The notes: generated by a model from the letters alone, not told the origin. A stretch of 32,612 nt of DNA from Candidatus Zipacnadia bacterium (GCA_029821195.1 JALGTU010000014.1:1-32612); one strand, 5' to 3'; shown: positions 17,262 to 26,650, counted from the first letter of the stretch. Numbers and translations are program-made.

Positions 17262-19682
17262 TCACTGGAACTTCAGCGCGCCCCAGTACTTGGGATTGCA
17301 AGCAAAGCCGCCCTTACTCTCGCGGGTCTGGCCCTCTGGCTGCCAACTCAGAACGTAGGGGGTCTTGCCCCGCTTGCTCAGCATAATCGGCTTGACCAGG
17401 ATTAGCGGGCTCTTCAGCTTGTAGTAGGAGACGATCTTGGCATTGACCTTCCAGCCTTCTGCCGGATCTTCCATGCCCAGGCTGGCCAACGGGATCTTGA
17501 TCTCCAGCAGCCACTGGCCCTCGCTGCGGCTGTCGGCCACCTCCGCCTGGGGCGACCAGGCCTTGCTGGCGCTATTCTCCGGTTGATGGTACAGCTTGCC
17601 ACTGGCCTTGCCCGCGCCGTTGACCGACAGTACGTAACGCTGCCCCTGCGGCGAGCAGAACATCGCCTGGAAGCTCTCGGCCTTCTTCTTGGGGTCTTCA
17701 TCCGAGCCTACGCGCACGCCCAGATAGAGGGCATCGTCGGAGTAGACAATCTGGCAGCTGCTGCCCAGATAGTCGTAGAAGCCGCCGCGCTCCGCCGTCC
17801 CCTGGGTGCGATAGAAGGTCATCGGTTCGGCCGCCAGCCAGCACGGATCGTCGAGCTCACCGTCCAGATTCGGAACCGCGGATATGGCGGCATAAGTCGG
17901 CGGGTTGGCCTTCTGGTCCAGCAAGGTTTCCCAGGGCTGATAGTCGTGGATGAGCATGTCAATCCGCTGGGCGTACTTGCTGCCGTCGGGCACCTGCTGG
18001 CGGGCCTCGCGGAGCCGCTTCATACAAAGCTGGGCGAAGGGCAACTCGTATTTGTCTTCGCGCCGACCGCGCTCGGGGTGGCTTTCGCTCCAGGCTCGCT
18101 GCAGCTCCTCGTAGAATACCCGCATGGTCCTCTCCGCCGGCCCGTAGAAGCGCCGGTAGTACTCGTCGAGCATCTCTTCGATGTCCTGGTCGGGGTCTTC
18201 CATAAAGCGGGCGGTGACGTAGAGGTTTAGCCCGTCCATCGCAATGTGGCCGTTCTCCACCAAAGCGTGCTGAAACAGCGACTCGATCTCGATCTGCTCG
18301 CCCTTGATCTTGCCACTCATAAACTGGAAGTCCTTAGCAATCACCCGCGGGCAGATCAGCGGGATAGGATTAGCCCAGTATTTGTACAGATAGTACTCCC
18401 AGATCGAGATGTTGGGAGTCATCTTTGACCAGGTGCTAATCCGTGCCCAGTCGCGGTCCCAGGTTTCTTGGTTCATATACAGGCTGACGCGCTCTTTACA
18501 GATCTGCACGCCGATGTTATCCGGTAGTTCAGTCATGCCCTCGGGCGGGATGCCGTAGGTGGCGTAAGCGCAGTTGGTGATGTAATACTGGGGGAAGCGG
18601 TCCTTCACCAGTTCAGCCACCTTGACCACCAGCGGCCAGACTACGTGTGAGGTGTAGTCCTGGCTGTGGAAGGGCAGGCCCCCCTCCTCCTGCTTGCGCA
18701 GCCCCAGCTTCCTATCCATGATACACAGCGGGCAGTCGCAGATGTGCGTGGCGTTGAAGCCGTCCGGCGGCATTATCGGATATGAAGCCCCCGGGGCCAG
18801 ATTGTGGCCCTCGAAGTACTTGATAGCCTGCTCGGCGTAGAACTCCGGCAGCCCGGGCGCATTCGTGCACAGATAAACCGGGTAGCTCTTACTCACTAAT
18901 GTTTTGCCGTTTTTCATCGCGAAGAACTCGTTGTGTCCGGAGGCGATAATGGCCTTGGCGATCTTGTGCCAGCTATGGTTGGCCATCGGGCACGGGCCGG
19001 CCCCGCCAAAGCCGACGCGGAAATGCCACTTGACGAACTCCGGATTGCAGACATTGAGCGGGGCGCGGATATCGCGGAAATTCAGAGTCGGTTTCTTGCG
19101 GATCTGCACCGACCCGGGGAACTCCAGGGCCGTCGCCTCAGGTACTTCCTCGCCAATTTCAGTGGGCAGATACCAGCGTACGTCGCCGTAGTCGCGCAGG
19201 AAATGCCATACGCCCCGGCAGGTGCCCATGCTGGTGCGCCGGGAAACCCCTTCTATGCTCGAGGGCCGATCATCGTTCTTCTTGACCTCGGCGTCGGGGT
19301 CGTACGGCTCATCTCGGCCCACAATGACCAACTGTCCCGAATCGGTCCCGCCGGCCATCACGTACTCATCCGGGTCTAGCTCGCCGACCTCGGCGAGCAG
19401 CGCCTTGCCGGGCGCCGTAGCGCCGACGTAGATGACGAAGTGGCCCTCCGTTTTACGGTAGGCCATTTCCCGAATTGCCTGAAAGCGCACCCCCGCAATC
19501 TTGCCCAGGTAAGTCACCAGGTCGTCCGCGGCCCACGACTCGAGCACGTTTGGCGCGTCGGGGATCACCACATCCACGGCAGGCGCGCCGTCCTTCACCA
19601 GCGCAATATTGCCCGCCGCGCAGTTGACCACACACAGCGCAGTCATCGCCCCCACTAACAGCATTACTACGTGCAATTTCAT
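17262..19682 (-). CDS. Secreted DUF4838 protein with GH67-like N-domain and CBM9-like C-domain (array copy 1)
   Basis: The 806-residue product opens with a Sec-type signal peptide (MKLHVVMLLVGAMTALCVV). A GH67 alpha-glucuronidase-like N-terminal domain follows to about residue 200, including ADDLVTYLGKIAG. The DUF4838 core runs to about 580, with NHSW, the cysteine motif CDCPLC, a WEYY segment whose Glu is kept in all paralogues here, and MEDPDQDIEEMLDEYY. The C-terminal 200 residues resemble a CBM9/DOMON-like sandwich of the kind that binds sugars. I chose the ATG at 19682 because AAAGGAGG stands in front; an in-frame ATG 11 codons upstream would spoil the signal peptide. DUF4838 proteins are widely predicted glycoside hydrolases but few are characterised. 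Uronosidase activity is inference. Confidence 0.88.
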   Translation of the reverse strand: MKLHVVMLLVGAMTALCVVNCAAGNIALVKDGAPAVDVVIPDAPNVLESWAADDLVTYLGKIAGVRFQAIREMAYRKTEGHFVIYVGATAPGKALLAEVGELDPDEYVMAGGTDSGQLVIVGRDEPYDPDAEVKKNDDRPSSIEGVSRRTSMGTCRGVWHFLRDYGDVRWYLPTEIGEEVPEATALEFPGSVQIRKKPTLNFRDIRAPLNVCNPEFVKWHFRVGFGGAGPCPMANHSWHKIAKAIIASGHNEFFAMKNGKTLVSKSYPVYLCTNAPGLPEFYAEQAIKYFEGHNLAPGASYPIMPPDGFNATHICDCPLCIMDRKLGLRKQEEGGLPFHSQDYTSHVVWPLVVKVAELVKDRFPQYYITNCAYATYGIPPEGMTELPDNIGVQICKERVSLYMNQETWDRDWARISTWSKMTPNISIWEYYLYKYWANPIPLICPRVIAKDFQFMSGKIKGEQIEIESLFQHALVENGHIAMDGLNLYVTARFMEDPDQDIEEMLDEYYRRFYGPAERTMRVFYEELQRAWSESHPERGRREDKYELPFAQLCMKRLREARQQVPDGSKYAQRIDMLIHDYQPWETLLDQKANPPTYAAISAVPNLDGELDDPCWLAAEPMTFYRTQGTAERGGFYDYLGSSCQIVYSDDALYLGVRVGSDEDPKKKAESFQAMFCSPQGQRYVLSVNGAGKASGKLYHQPENSASKAWSPQAEVADSRSEGQWLLEIKIPLASLGMEDPAEGWKVNAKIVSYYKLKSPLILVKPIMLSKRGKTPYVLSWQPEGQTRESKGGFACNPKYWGALKFQ

Positions 19683-19732
19683 CTTGCCATCCTCCTTTGT
19701 CAAGCTATTATGCACGTCCGAAGATTGAGCTA

Positions 19733-19748
19733 TTCGGCAAGTGCCGAA
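19733..19748. promoter_or_regulatory. Dyad in array spacer, possible operator
   Basis: TTCGGCA-AG-TGCCGAA is an inverted repeat with perfect 7-base arms, about 50 bases upstream of array copy 1. Its core GGCAAGTGCC is kept in the spacer upstream of copy 3 (24782-24791) although surrounding bases differ, which hints at a binding site. A two-base loop makes an RNA hairpin unlikely. No regulator gene is visible nearby. Confidence 0.35.
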
Positions 19749-19795
19749 CCCAATGCTTTTCTATTCGCCAGACCTGCGCGTTATCCTCCCCTGCA

Positions 19796-22192
19796 TTACT
19801 CGAATTGGAGGCTCCCGTAGTACTTGGGATTGTAGGCGAAGCCGCCGAGGCTGGCCTTGGTCTGGCCCTCTGGCTGCCAGGTGCAGATGTGCATAATCTT
19901 GCCCCGATAGTGCTGCATATACGGCTTGCCCAGGAGCAGCGGACTATGAATTATGCGATGCGACCAGAGCTTGGCGTTGATCCGCCAGCCGTCTTCGGGC
20001 TTCTCTATGCCGAGGTCGGCCAACGGCAGCCGCATCTCGAAGGTCCATTCGCCCTCGCCGAGCTTGTCGGTGACCTCGCCATGAAACGGCCATTTCGCCT
20101 TTTCGTCTGAATTGGGGGCGTAAGTGGCCGAGGTCTTTGCGCCGTGGCTGACCCGCAGCATATACCGGCGCCCTTCCGGCGAGCAGAAGATAAGCTCGAA
20201 CTTCTCATTTCCCCGGCGCTTGCGTTCTGTCGGCCCGGCGTCAGTGCCCACTCGCACCGCCACGTAGAGGTCGTCGGCGTTGCGAATGATGCAGCAATAG
20301 CTGCCCAGGCCATCGGGGAAGCCGCCTCTGTCCGGATAGCCCTGAGACAGGTAGAACTGCATCTGCTGCACGCTGATCCAGCAAGCGTCGTCAAGCACAG
20401 CATCCAGGTTGGGAATTGCTTCTGACACCCGGCAGCGGTACGTGCGCGGGTTGACTTTTTGGTCCAGCAGCGTCACCCACGGCTGGTAGTCGTGGATTAG
20501 CATATCAATGCGCTGAGCGTACTTGCTGTCTTCGGGCACCTGCCGGCGTGCCTGGTGCAGTCGGTCCATCATACTGCGGGCAAACTCAGCGCTATCGTCG
20601 TACGATTCTGCATGGTAGGCCGACCTGGGGCGCTTGGGCCATTCATATTCGATGTCGTGATAGAAGGCTGCCATGGTCTTGGCCGCAGGGCCGTAGAACA
20701 AGTCAAAATACTCGGCGAGGACCTGGTCAACGTCCTGGTCGGCATCTTCCAGGAAGCGGGCGGTGATGTAGTAGTTCAATCCGTCCATCGCGAGCAGTCC
20801 GCCTTCTAACGGAGCGGTGAGGAACGTGGAGCTTGTTTCCGCCCTCAGGCCCTCCACGTTCCTCCCCTTGGCAAACTGCCATAGCTCGGCAACGCGATGT
20901 GGGTCAACCACCGGGTCAGCGCGGGTCCAGTAGTGCCAGAGGTACCACTCCCGGATACCAATGTGCTTGACCTTCTCGGACCACAGGCCGATCGTTTCGA
21001 CCGAGGGACCACACAGCTCGATGCCCACGTTGTCGGGGAAGACCTCGATGTCCTCCGGTGGCATGCTGTAGTTGCTGTAAGCGAAACAGGTCACGAAATG
21101 CTCCGGAACCCGATCCTTGACTAGCTTTGCCACCTTCGCCACGATGGGGAAGACGTAGTCTGAGCAATAGTTTCGGCGGGAGAAGCCTGGGTTCGGGTTC
21201 TCCTGCTGGCGCCGCTCGGCCTCGCGCTTGTCCAGGATGCACAGCGGGCACTCGCAGATGTGCGCGGGGCCGTAGCCGTCCATCGGCCCCAGCAAGTACG
21301 AACTGCCTGGGGCATAGTTATGCGTCTCGAAGTACTCCACCATCAGGTCGGCGATGAACTCGGGCAGGCCTGGTGCATTCAGGCACAGGTAGCCAGTGCC
21401 TCGTTTGGTCCCGTCCGCTTTCAGCGCCAGGAAGTCGGTCCGGCCCGCCTTCTCGGCCGCCTTGCCAATCTTGCTATGGCTGTGGTGACAGAAAACTCCC
21501 GGGCCGGGCCAGCCGTAGCCGACTCGGAAATACCAGCGGACGAACTCCTCGGTGGTCCAGTTTAGCCCCGGGCGCAAGTCGCGCATCGGAAAATCGGGGA
21601 CCTTGCGGATCAGTACCGACGACGGGAAATCGAGCATCTCCGCGGGCGGGACAACTTCACCGAGCTCCCCCGGAAGATACCAGCGCACCCCACCGTACTT
21701 GCGCAGCAGGTGCCAGACACCCCGACACGTCCCCAGGTTGCTGCGCGTGCCGATACCCTTGATCACACTCTCCCGCTCCTCTTGCTTCTTGACCTCGGCC
21801 TCCGGGTCGTAGGGCTCATCTCGGCCCACAATGACCAACTGTCCGGAATCCGTGCCTCCGGCCATTATGAACTCATCGGGTCTGAGTTCGCCGGCCTCGG
21901 CGAGCAGCGCCTTGCCGGGCCCGGTAGTGCCGACGTAGATCACAAACCGGCCTTCGGCTTTGGCGTAGGCCATTTCCCGGACGGCCTGAAAGCGTACGCC
22001 CGCCATCTTGCCCAGGTAGGTCACCAGGTCGTCCGCTGCCCACGACTCGATCGCGTTCGGCGTATTCGGAATCACGACATCCACGGCGGGCTGGCCGTTC
22101 TTGACCAAATCAATGCCCTCCGCCGCCGCGCAGCTAGCAACGCGCACGGCAATGCTCACTACCATCAACAACACCAGTATTTGCAGTTTCAT
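19796..22192 (-). CDS. Secreted DUF4838 protein with GH67-like N-domain and CBM9-like C-domain (array copy 2)
   Basis: Middle paralogue of the tandem array, 798 residues. It has a signal peptide (MKLQILVLLMVVSIAVRVA), the GH67-like N-domain (ADDLVTYLGKMAG), the DUF4838 core with HHSHSK, CECPLC and LEDADQDVDQVLAEYF, and a C-terminal sandwich ending YNPKYYGSLQFE. The Trp of the WEYY segment is replaced (REWYLWHYW) but the Glu is kept. GGAGGATGGCAGAATG supports the start. It is the most diverged of the three in the spacer and core, so it may prefer a different linkage or sugar; this is inference from divergence only. It lies 113 bases upstream of copy 1 in the direction of transcription, presumably on one message. 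Confidence 0.88.
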   Translation of the reverse strand: MKLQILVLLMVVSIAVRVASCAAAEGIDLVKNGQPAVDVVIPNTPNAIESWAADDLVTYLGKMAGVRFQAVREMAYAKAEGRFVIYVGTTGPGKALLAEAGELRPDEFIMAGGTDSGQLVIVGRDEPYDPEAEVKKQEERESVIKGIGTRSNLGTCRGVWHLLRKYGGVRWYLPGELGEVVPPAEMLDFPSSVLIRKVPDFPMRDLRPGLNWTTEEFVRWYFRVGYGWPGPGVFCHHSHSKIGKAAEKAGRTDFLALKADGTKRGTGYLCLNAPGLPEFIADLMVEYFETHNYAPGSSYLLGPMDGYGPAHICECPLCILDKREAERRQQENPNPGFSRRNYCSDYVFPIVAKVAKLVKDRVPEHFVTCFAYSNYSMPPEDIEVFPDNVGIELCGPSVETIGLWSEKVKHIGIREWYLWHYWTRADPVVDPHRVAELWQFAKGRNVEGLRAETSSTFLTAPLEGGLLAMDGLNYYITARFLEDADQDVDQVLAEYFDLFYGPAAKTMAAFYHDIEYEWPKRPRSAYHAESYDDSAEFARSMMDRLHQARRQVPEDSKYAQRIDMLIHDYQPWVTLLDQKVNPRTYRCRVSEAIPNLDAVLDDACWISVQQMQFYLSQGYPDRGGFPDGLGSYCCIIRNADDLYVAVRVGTDAGPTERKRRGNEKFELIFCSPEGRRYMLRVSHGAKTSATYAPNSDEKAKWPFHGEVTDKLGEGEWTFEMRLPLADLGIEKPEDGWRINAKLWSHRIIHSPLLLGKPYMQHYRGKIMHICTWQPEGQTKASLGGFAYNPKYYGSLQFE

Positions 22193-22299
22193 TCTGCCAT
22201 CCTCCTGTAGGACAAGTATTGAGATAGCCCGACAATACGTGGTGCCAAGACCGATTGTGATTTTGCTGTTCGCCAGACCTGGGCACTATCCTGCGCACC

Positions 22300-24726
22300 T
22301 CACTCGAACTGGAGGGTCCCGTAGTACTTGGGATTGTACGAGAAGCCCTTGGCCTCTGGCTGCCAGGTGAGGACATAGCGAGTATTACCCCGGCGTTGGG
22401 ACATAATCGGCTCGGCCCAGATGAGCGGACTCTTTAGCATGCGCCAGGAGCGCAGCTTCACGTTCATCCGCCATCCGCTCGCCAACGGGTCCGTACCCAG
22501 ATCGGCCAGCGGCAGCTTGACTTCCACTTGCCACGTGTTCTTGTCATTGCCAAAATAGCGGGAGTTGTCGGCAACCTCAACATCAACCGGCCATTCTTCG
22601 CTTTCATCTGCGCCGGGCGCATAAACGGTGCTCTGGACCTTGCGGGGGAGAACCACTGTGAGCACATACCGTCGTCCCTCTGGTGAACAAAGCGCGACCT
22701 CAAGCTGCTCGGGTACGCGTCCCCGGTTCTTCCGGTCGGCGTCACTGGGGACCCGTGCCCCCACCCATAGAGCGTCGGTAGTATGCACCATGCGGCAGTC
22801 AATCCCCATGGTATCGGGGAAGCCGCCCCGTTCCGCATACCCCATCGTGAGATACAGGGGTATCTGGTCGGCCCCGTCCCAGCAGGCCTCGTCCAACTCG
22901 CCGTCCACTTGAGGAGCAGTCTGGGCCTTCCTGCATCGGTACGCCGGCGGATTCATCTTCTGCTCCACCAGGTTGAGCCAGGGCTGGTAGTCGTATATCA
23001 GCATATCAATGCGCGTGGCGTACTTACTGTCGTCGGGAACCTGTTGGCGTGCGTTGTGCAGACGATTCAACGCCTGGCGGGCAAACTCGACGTCGTACCA
23101 GTCCTCCTCGGAGCCGGCCTGGGGCTTGTAGGGAGCCTCCTCTTCGATCATCCGATAAAAGCTCTGGATCGTCTTCGCCGCGGGGCCGTAGTAGCGGTCA
23201 AAGTACTCCGCCAGCACCTGCTCGATATCCTGGTCGGCATCCTCCAGGAAGCGACCGGTGACGTAGTAGGTCAGCCCGTTCATTCCCAGGTACCCGCCGT
23301 CGAGTGGCGACCGGTTGAACAGGTGATACACTTCTATCTGCTCACCGAGTGACTTGCCCTTGAGCCATTGTAAGTCTTCGGCGATGAGATGAGGCACCAC
23401 CATGGGCTCGGGACGGGCCCAGTAGTGCTGCAGATAGTACTCCCACACGGATAGCGCCTGGCACTTCTCGGCCCAGGCCCTTATCTTGGCACGGGCTGCT
23501 TCCTTTCTGGTGGGGTCTGTATAGCCGTGCCGGGCTTTGCAGATCTGAATGCCCACGTTGTCCGGGAACCGCTCGACGTTCTGAGGTGGTTGACCGTAGT
23601 TGGCGTACGCGATGCAGCTTATGAAGTGATCGGGCACTCGCTCCTTGACCAGCGCGGCCACCTTCGCCACGATGGGAAAGACGTAGTGCGAGCAGTAGTT
23701 GCGGTTTTGGAAGCCCTCGTGCTCGTGCCGGGCCTCCCGCCGCTCACCCTCGCGCTTATCCAGGATGCACAGCGGGCATTCACAGATGTTTCTGACGCTG
23801 TAGCCGTCTGCTGGCGATATGGGGTACGAACTGCCAGGAGGAAGCGGGTTGTCCTCGAAGTACTTCACCACCTGGTCAGCCCAGAACGCCGGCAAGCCCG
23901 GCGCGTTGAGACACAGGTAGACGGGGTAGGACGTCCGCACATTGGTCTTGCCGTCGTACATCGCGTAGAACTCGTTGTGGCCGGATTCCTTTATCGCAGG
24001 TCCAATCCAATGATGACTGTGATTAGCCCAGGGCGCAGCGCCCGCCCAGCCGTAGCCCACTCGGAAATACCAACGCGTGAAATCGAGGGACGTCCGGTTC
24101 AGCGGCGCACGCAAATCGCGCATCTGAAAGTCCGGCGCCTTGCGGACCCGCACTGAGGCGGGCAGACTTAGTGTATCGGAGCTCGGCACCTCCTCACCGA
24201 TCTCGCCAGGGATGTACCAGCGTACGCCGCCATAGTTGCGCAGAAGATACCATACGCCCCGGCAAGTGCCGAGACTGCTGCGCGCGCCGATGCCCTCGAT
24301 GAGGCTACCCCGGTCGTTTTGTTTCTTGATTTCAGCCTCGGGATCGTACGGCTCGTCTCGGCCGATGATGACCAGTTGGCCTGAGTCGGTCCCTCCGGCC
24401 ATTATGAACTCATCGGGTCCAAGTTCGCCAGCCTCGGCGAGCAGCGCCTGGCCGGGGGCCGTCGCGCCCACGTAGATCACGAACTTACCTTCGTCTTTCG
24501 TGAACTGGCTCTCCGGAACTGGCTCGAACGTCGCTCGCGCCATCTTGCCCAGGTACAGCGCCAGGTCCTCGGCAGCCCACTTCTCCACCGGGTTCATCCC
24601 ATCGGGGACCACGATGTCCACGGCGGGCTGACCGTTTTTGACCAGGGCAATACTGCCCGCCGCGCAGTTGACCACAGACAGCGCAGTGATCGCCCCCACC
24701 AACAGCATTACTATGTGCAATTTCAT
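22300..24726 (-). CDS. Secreted DUF4838 protein with GH67-like N-domain and CBM9-like C-domain (array copy 3)
   Basis: First complete paralogue of the array in transcription order, 808 residues. The signal peptide MKLHIVMLLVGAITALSVV is nearly the same as in copy 1, which marks these two as close relatives at the 5' end. The domains follow the same order, with NHSHHW, CECPLC, VWEYYLQHYW, LEDADQDIEQVLAEYF and the ending YNPKYYGTLQFE. The N-domain differs locally (WAAEDLALYLGKMARATFEPVPESQ). An ATG 20 codons upstream (24786) is open, but AAAGGAGG lies 7 bases before 24726 and only this start leaves the signal peptide at the N-terminus. Just upstream lies a relic of a further copy. Confidence 0.88.
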   Translation of the reverse strand: MKLHIVMLLVGAITALSVVNCAAGSIALVKNGQPAVDIVVPDGMNPVEKWAAEDLALYLGKMARATFEPVPESQFTKDEGKFVIYVGATAPGQALLAEAGELGPDEFIMAGGTDSGQLVIIGRDEPYDPEAEIKKQNDRGSLIEGIGARSSLGTCRGVWYLLRNYGGVRWYIPGEIGEEVPSSDTLSLPASVRVRKAPDFQMRDLRAPLNRTSLDFTRWYFRVGYGWAGAAPWANHSHHWIGPAIKESGHNEFYAMYDGKTNVRTSYPVYLCLNAPGLPAFWADQVVKYFEDNPLPPGSSYPISPADGYSVRNICECPLCILDKREGERREARHEHEGFQNRNYCSHYVFPIVAKVAALVKERVPDHFISCIAYANYGQPPQNVERFPDNVGIQICKARHGYTDPTRKEAARAKIRAWAEKCQALSVWEYYLQHYWARPEPMVVPHLIAEDLQWLKGKSLGEQIEVYHLFNRSPLDGGYLGMNGLTYYVTGRFLEDADQDIEQVLAEYFDRYYGPAAKTIQSFYRMIEEEAPYKPQAGSEEDWYDVEFARQALNRLHNARQQVPDDSKYATRIDMLIYDYQPWLNLVEQKMNPPAYRCRKAQTAPQVDGELDEACWDGADQIPLYLTMGYAERGGFPDTMGIDCRMVHTTDALWVGARVPSDADRKNRGRVPEQLEVALCSPEGRRYVLTVVLPRKVQSTVYAPGADESEEWPVDVEVADNSRYFGNDKNTWQVEVKLPLADLGTDPLASGWRMNVKLRSWRMLKSPLIWAEPIMSQRRGNTRYVLTWQPEAKGFSYNPKYYGTLQFE

Positions 24727-24816
24727 TCTGCCGTCCTCCTTTGTCAAGCTAGAGTATCGGTACGCAAAGACCACATTGCTCGGCAAGTGCCAAACCTAGT
24801 ACTTTTCTATGACATC

Positions 24817-24855
24817 TTACTCGAACTCAAGGGTCCCATAGTACTTGGGATTGTA
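24817..24855 (-). pseudogene. C-terminal relic of an additional DUF4838 copy
   Basis: On the minus strand these 39 bases read LYNPKYYGTLEFE then TAA, matching the last 12 residues of copies 2 and 3 (YNPKYYGSLQFE, YNPKYYGTLQFE). The match stops abruptly upstream, where a stop codon occurs in frame and no homology continues. It sits at the spacing from copy 3 that a preceding array member would have. The simplest reading is deletion of nearly all of another unit. Confidence 0.8.
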
Positions 24856-24925
24856 CAAGGCAGGCCACTACCACGACCATTGCGAACTGCAGTTCGGCTC
24901 TCAACTGTGAACGCCCCTCTTTGTG

Positions 24926-26485
24926 CTAGTCGGATAAGCGCACAGTGGTGTGATCAAAAGAGGCAAAGTATTTGGGCAAGTCGTAGGGCATCATCAAGTA
25001 CAGGTGCATCGGCTCGGGCGCGTACTTGCGGAACTGCTCTGCATACTCACGATACTCGTAGAGCATCTGCCGGTAGCTGCGCTGGGCAGCCCGAGCCGTC
25101 TGGAATGCCTGGGTAAACTGGCCAGCGTCACACTCCTGCGCGCTCTGTTGCTTGAGCGCGATTGCCTTGTTGTAGGCAGCGCGCGCTGCCGGCACATCCA
25201 CATCCAGGTCCAGCAAGTGCCGGTTGACGTAGTACATCTTCTCGTGCAGGTAGCGCAGCAGTGCCTGGGCCGTCGCAGCGGCCTCGGGTAGGCGCTCGCT
25301 GATCTGTGCGGCGTGCTCAAACTGGCAGGAGCCGGCCTCTTCGATGACGATAGTGTCACATATTTCGACATCGTGTGGGCCGACGATGAGCTGCCCACCT
25401 TCTTCGCGCAGCGGCACCGGCTCCAGCGTGGGAAAGCCGAAGCTATACGCGCGCAGCTCGCCCTCGAGCTGGGGCGGGCGTGGCAAGGTGAGTTCTACCT
25501 GGCTCAGCGCCTCGTCCATAGCGTAAGTGTAGTTATCGCGGATGAGGCTAGCTATCAGGATAGTGTGGTCGGCCAGGTCAATGCGCCCCACGTCAATCTC
25601 GGGGTCGGCGCATGCCGCGCCGTCGCGCACCTCATCGCCGGCGACTATCTCATCACCAATGACTTCCAGCTCTAGAGCGATTATCACCGACTCGGCCGTG
25701 CGGTCACCGTTGTCCATATCCGGCGGGAGCAGGCCGCGGTCTTTCCAGAACATAAAGCCGCGCAGGCCGTGGGCGATTGATCCCCAGCACAGCAGCCGGA
25801 ACTGCCCGGGCGCGGGGTACTGCTGCATATCCTTCCAGGTAAAGCCCATCCGCCCATGGGCGCCGTAAATAGAGGCGCTCTGCATCGCCGTCCACATATA
25901 CTTGCGGCCCACGCCGTAGCGCAGCTTATCCAGGAAGTCCTCGAAATACCAGCGGAAGCCGTACCGGGGCAGCGGGTAGGCGTAGGGTGCGTAGATGTCC
26001 AGGATATCCACGAACAGGATGTCCGATTCGATAGAGCGGCCGTTGAGGTCGGCGGTAGTGGGATGGCTCTGGTCAACTTTGCGGATCTGCTCGACGATCT
26101 TGAGTTGTTTCTCTCGTCCCTTCTGCCCGGCCACGTCGTCGCCGGTAAAGTAGGCGATCATTGCGGGATGGTGGACCACCCACTCGGGCGGCGACTTCGT
26201 GGTAGAGCTGTGCGGCGCCATCAGATAGATGCCCACCTCCGCCGCCTCGTCGAACTGAGCCTGGCTTAGCTTGCCCAGGCAGGCATTGAAGTGGAACTTC
26301 TTCATCTCTTCGAAGGAGTTGGCGCCGCTGCGCCAGATGAATCCCCAGAAGAAAAACGGCTTGCCGTCAACGTAGAGCTTTTCGTCCTCGAAGCGGACGT
26401 TGTCCACGCCTGCTGTAGCCTGACTAATCATCGTCAGACCCGTAGTGACAATTAGAGCCGCAAGCAATAACTGGTTGATTCGCAT
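24926..26485 (-). CDS. Secreted TIM-barrel glycosidase-like protein
   Basis: The 519-residue product starts with a signal peptide (MRINQLLLAALIVTTGLTMISQATA), then FEDEKLYVDGKPFFFWGF, the opening beta-strand pattern common to GH2/GH5/GH42-like barrels. Next comes HHPAMIAYFTGDD, where such barrels often read HPALxAWYxxDEP; the usual Glu is replaced by Asp. The middle contains LDIYAPYAYP and FRLLCWGSIAHGLRGFMFWKD, typical of beta-galactosidase-like folds. The C-terminal 130 residues are helical. It is probably the first gene of the minus operon, upstream of the DUF4838 array, with GGAGAGG before the ATG. No exact family is recognised and the altered acidic motif leaves catalysis uncertain. Confidence 0.75.
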   Translation of the reverse strand: MRINQLLLAALIVTTGLTMISQATAGVDNVRFEDEKLYVDGKPFFFWGFIWRSGANSFEEMKKFHFNACLGKLSQAQFDEAAEVGIYLMAPHSSTTKSPPEWVVHHPAMIAYFTGDDVAGQKGREKQLKIVEQIRKVDQSHPTTADLNGRSIESDILFVDILDIYAPYAYPLPRYGFRWYFEDFLDKLRYGVGRKYMWTAMQSASIYGAHGRMGFTWKDMQQYPAPGQFRLLCWGSIAHGLRGFMFWKDRGLLPPDMDNGDRTAESVIIALELEVIGDEIVAGDEVRDGAACADPEIDVGRIDLADHTILIASLIRDNYTYAMDEALSQVELTLPRPPQLEGELRAYSFGFPTLEPVPLREEGGQLIVGPHDVEICDTIVIEEAGSCQFEHAAQISERLPEAAATAQALLRYLHEKMYYVNRHLLDLDVDVPAARAAYNKAIALKQQSAQECDAGQFTQAFQTARAAQRSYRQMLYEYREYAEQFRKYAPEPMHLYLMMPYDLPKYFASFDHTTVRLSD

Positions 26486-26602
26486 GAGTCGGCCACCTCT
26501 CCATCGCCCGGTCGTGCCTGTCAGTTGTCAATGGTTGGTTCCTCGTTGGTGGGGTTATGACCTTCCTGTGCTTGCTCTGGGCGCTCACCACCCGACGTAA
26601 CT

Positions 26603-26618
26603 GGCGAGCACGCTCGCC
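26603..26618. promoter_or_regulatory. Inverted repeat abutting the -35, possible operator
   Basis: GGCGAGC-AC-GCTCGCC has perfect 7-base arms and ends 3 bases before the -35 of the promoter at 26622-26650. In the divergent gap between the two glycan gene sets, this is a natural place for a regulator to act on one or both. No regulator is encoded in the window. Confidence 0.4.
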
Positions 26619-26621
26619 TGG

Positions 26622-26650
26622 TTGACGGGCGGGGTGGTGCAAAGTAAAAT
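26622..26650 (+). promoter_or_regulatory. Sigma-70-type promoter for the glucuronokinase-DUF4838 operon
   Basis: TTGACG (26622-26627) and TAAAAT (26645-26650) are each 5 of 6 to consensus with the ideal 17-base spacer. Transcription should start near 26657, giving a leader of about 58 bases before the GTG at 26715. I found no equally good promoter for the divergent minus-strand operon in the same gap. Confidence 0.65.

Larger units (their letters stand above)
17262..24855 (-). repeat. Tandem array of DUF4838 gene-plus-spacer units
   Basis: Three complete genes and one relic repeat head to tail. The intergenic spacers are homologous as well as the genes: 19683-19795 and 24727-24816 share CCTCCTTTGTCAAGCTA and CGGCAAGTGCC blocks, while 19683-19795 and 22193-22299 share TTCGCCAGACCTG. 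The spacer ahead of copy 1 therefore combines blocks found separately in the other two, which fits unit duplication followed by recombination. Confidence 0.75.

Noticed and set aside
24727-24786. Upstream ATG (24786) and equivalent 19715 as starts of copies 3 and 1
   Set aside because: These lead through the Shine-Dalgarno sequence and put extra polar residues ahead of an otherwise normal signal peptide.
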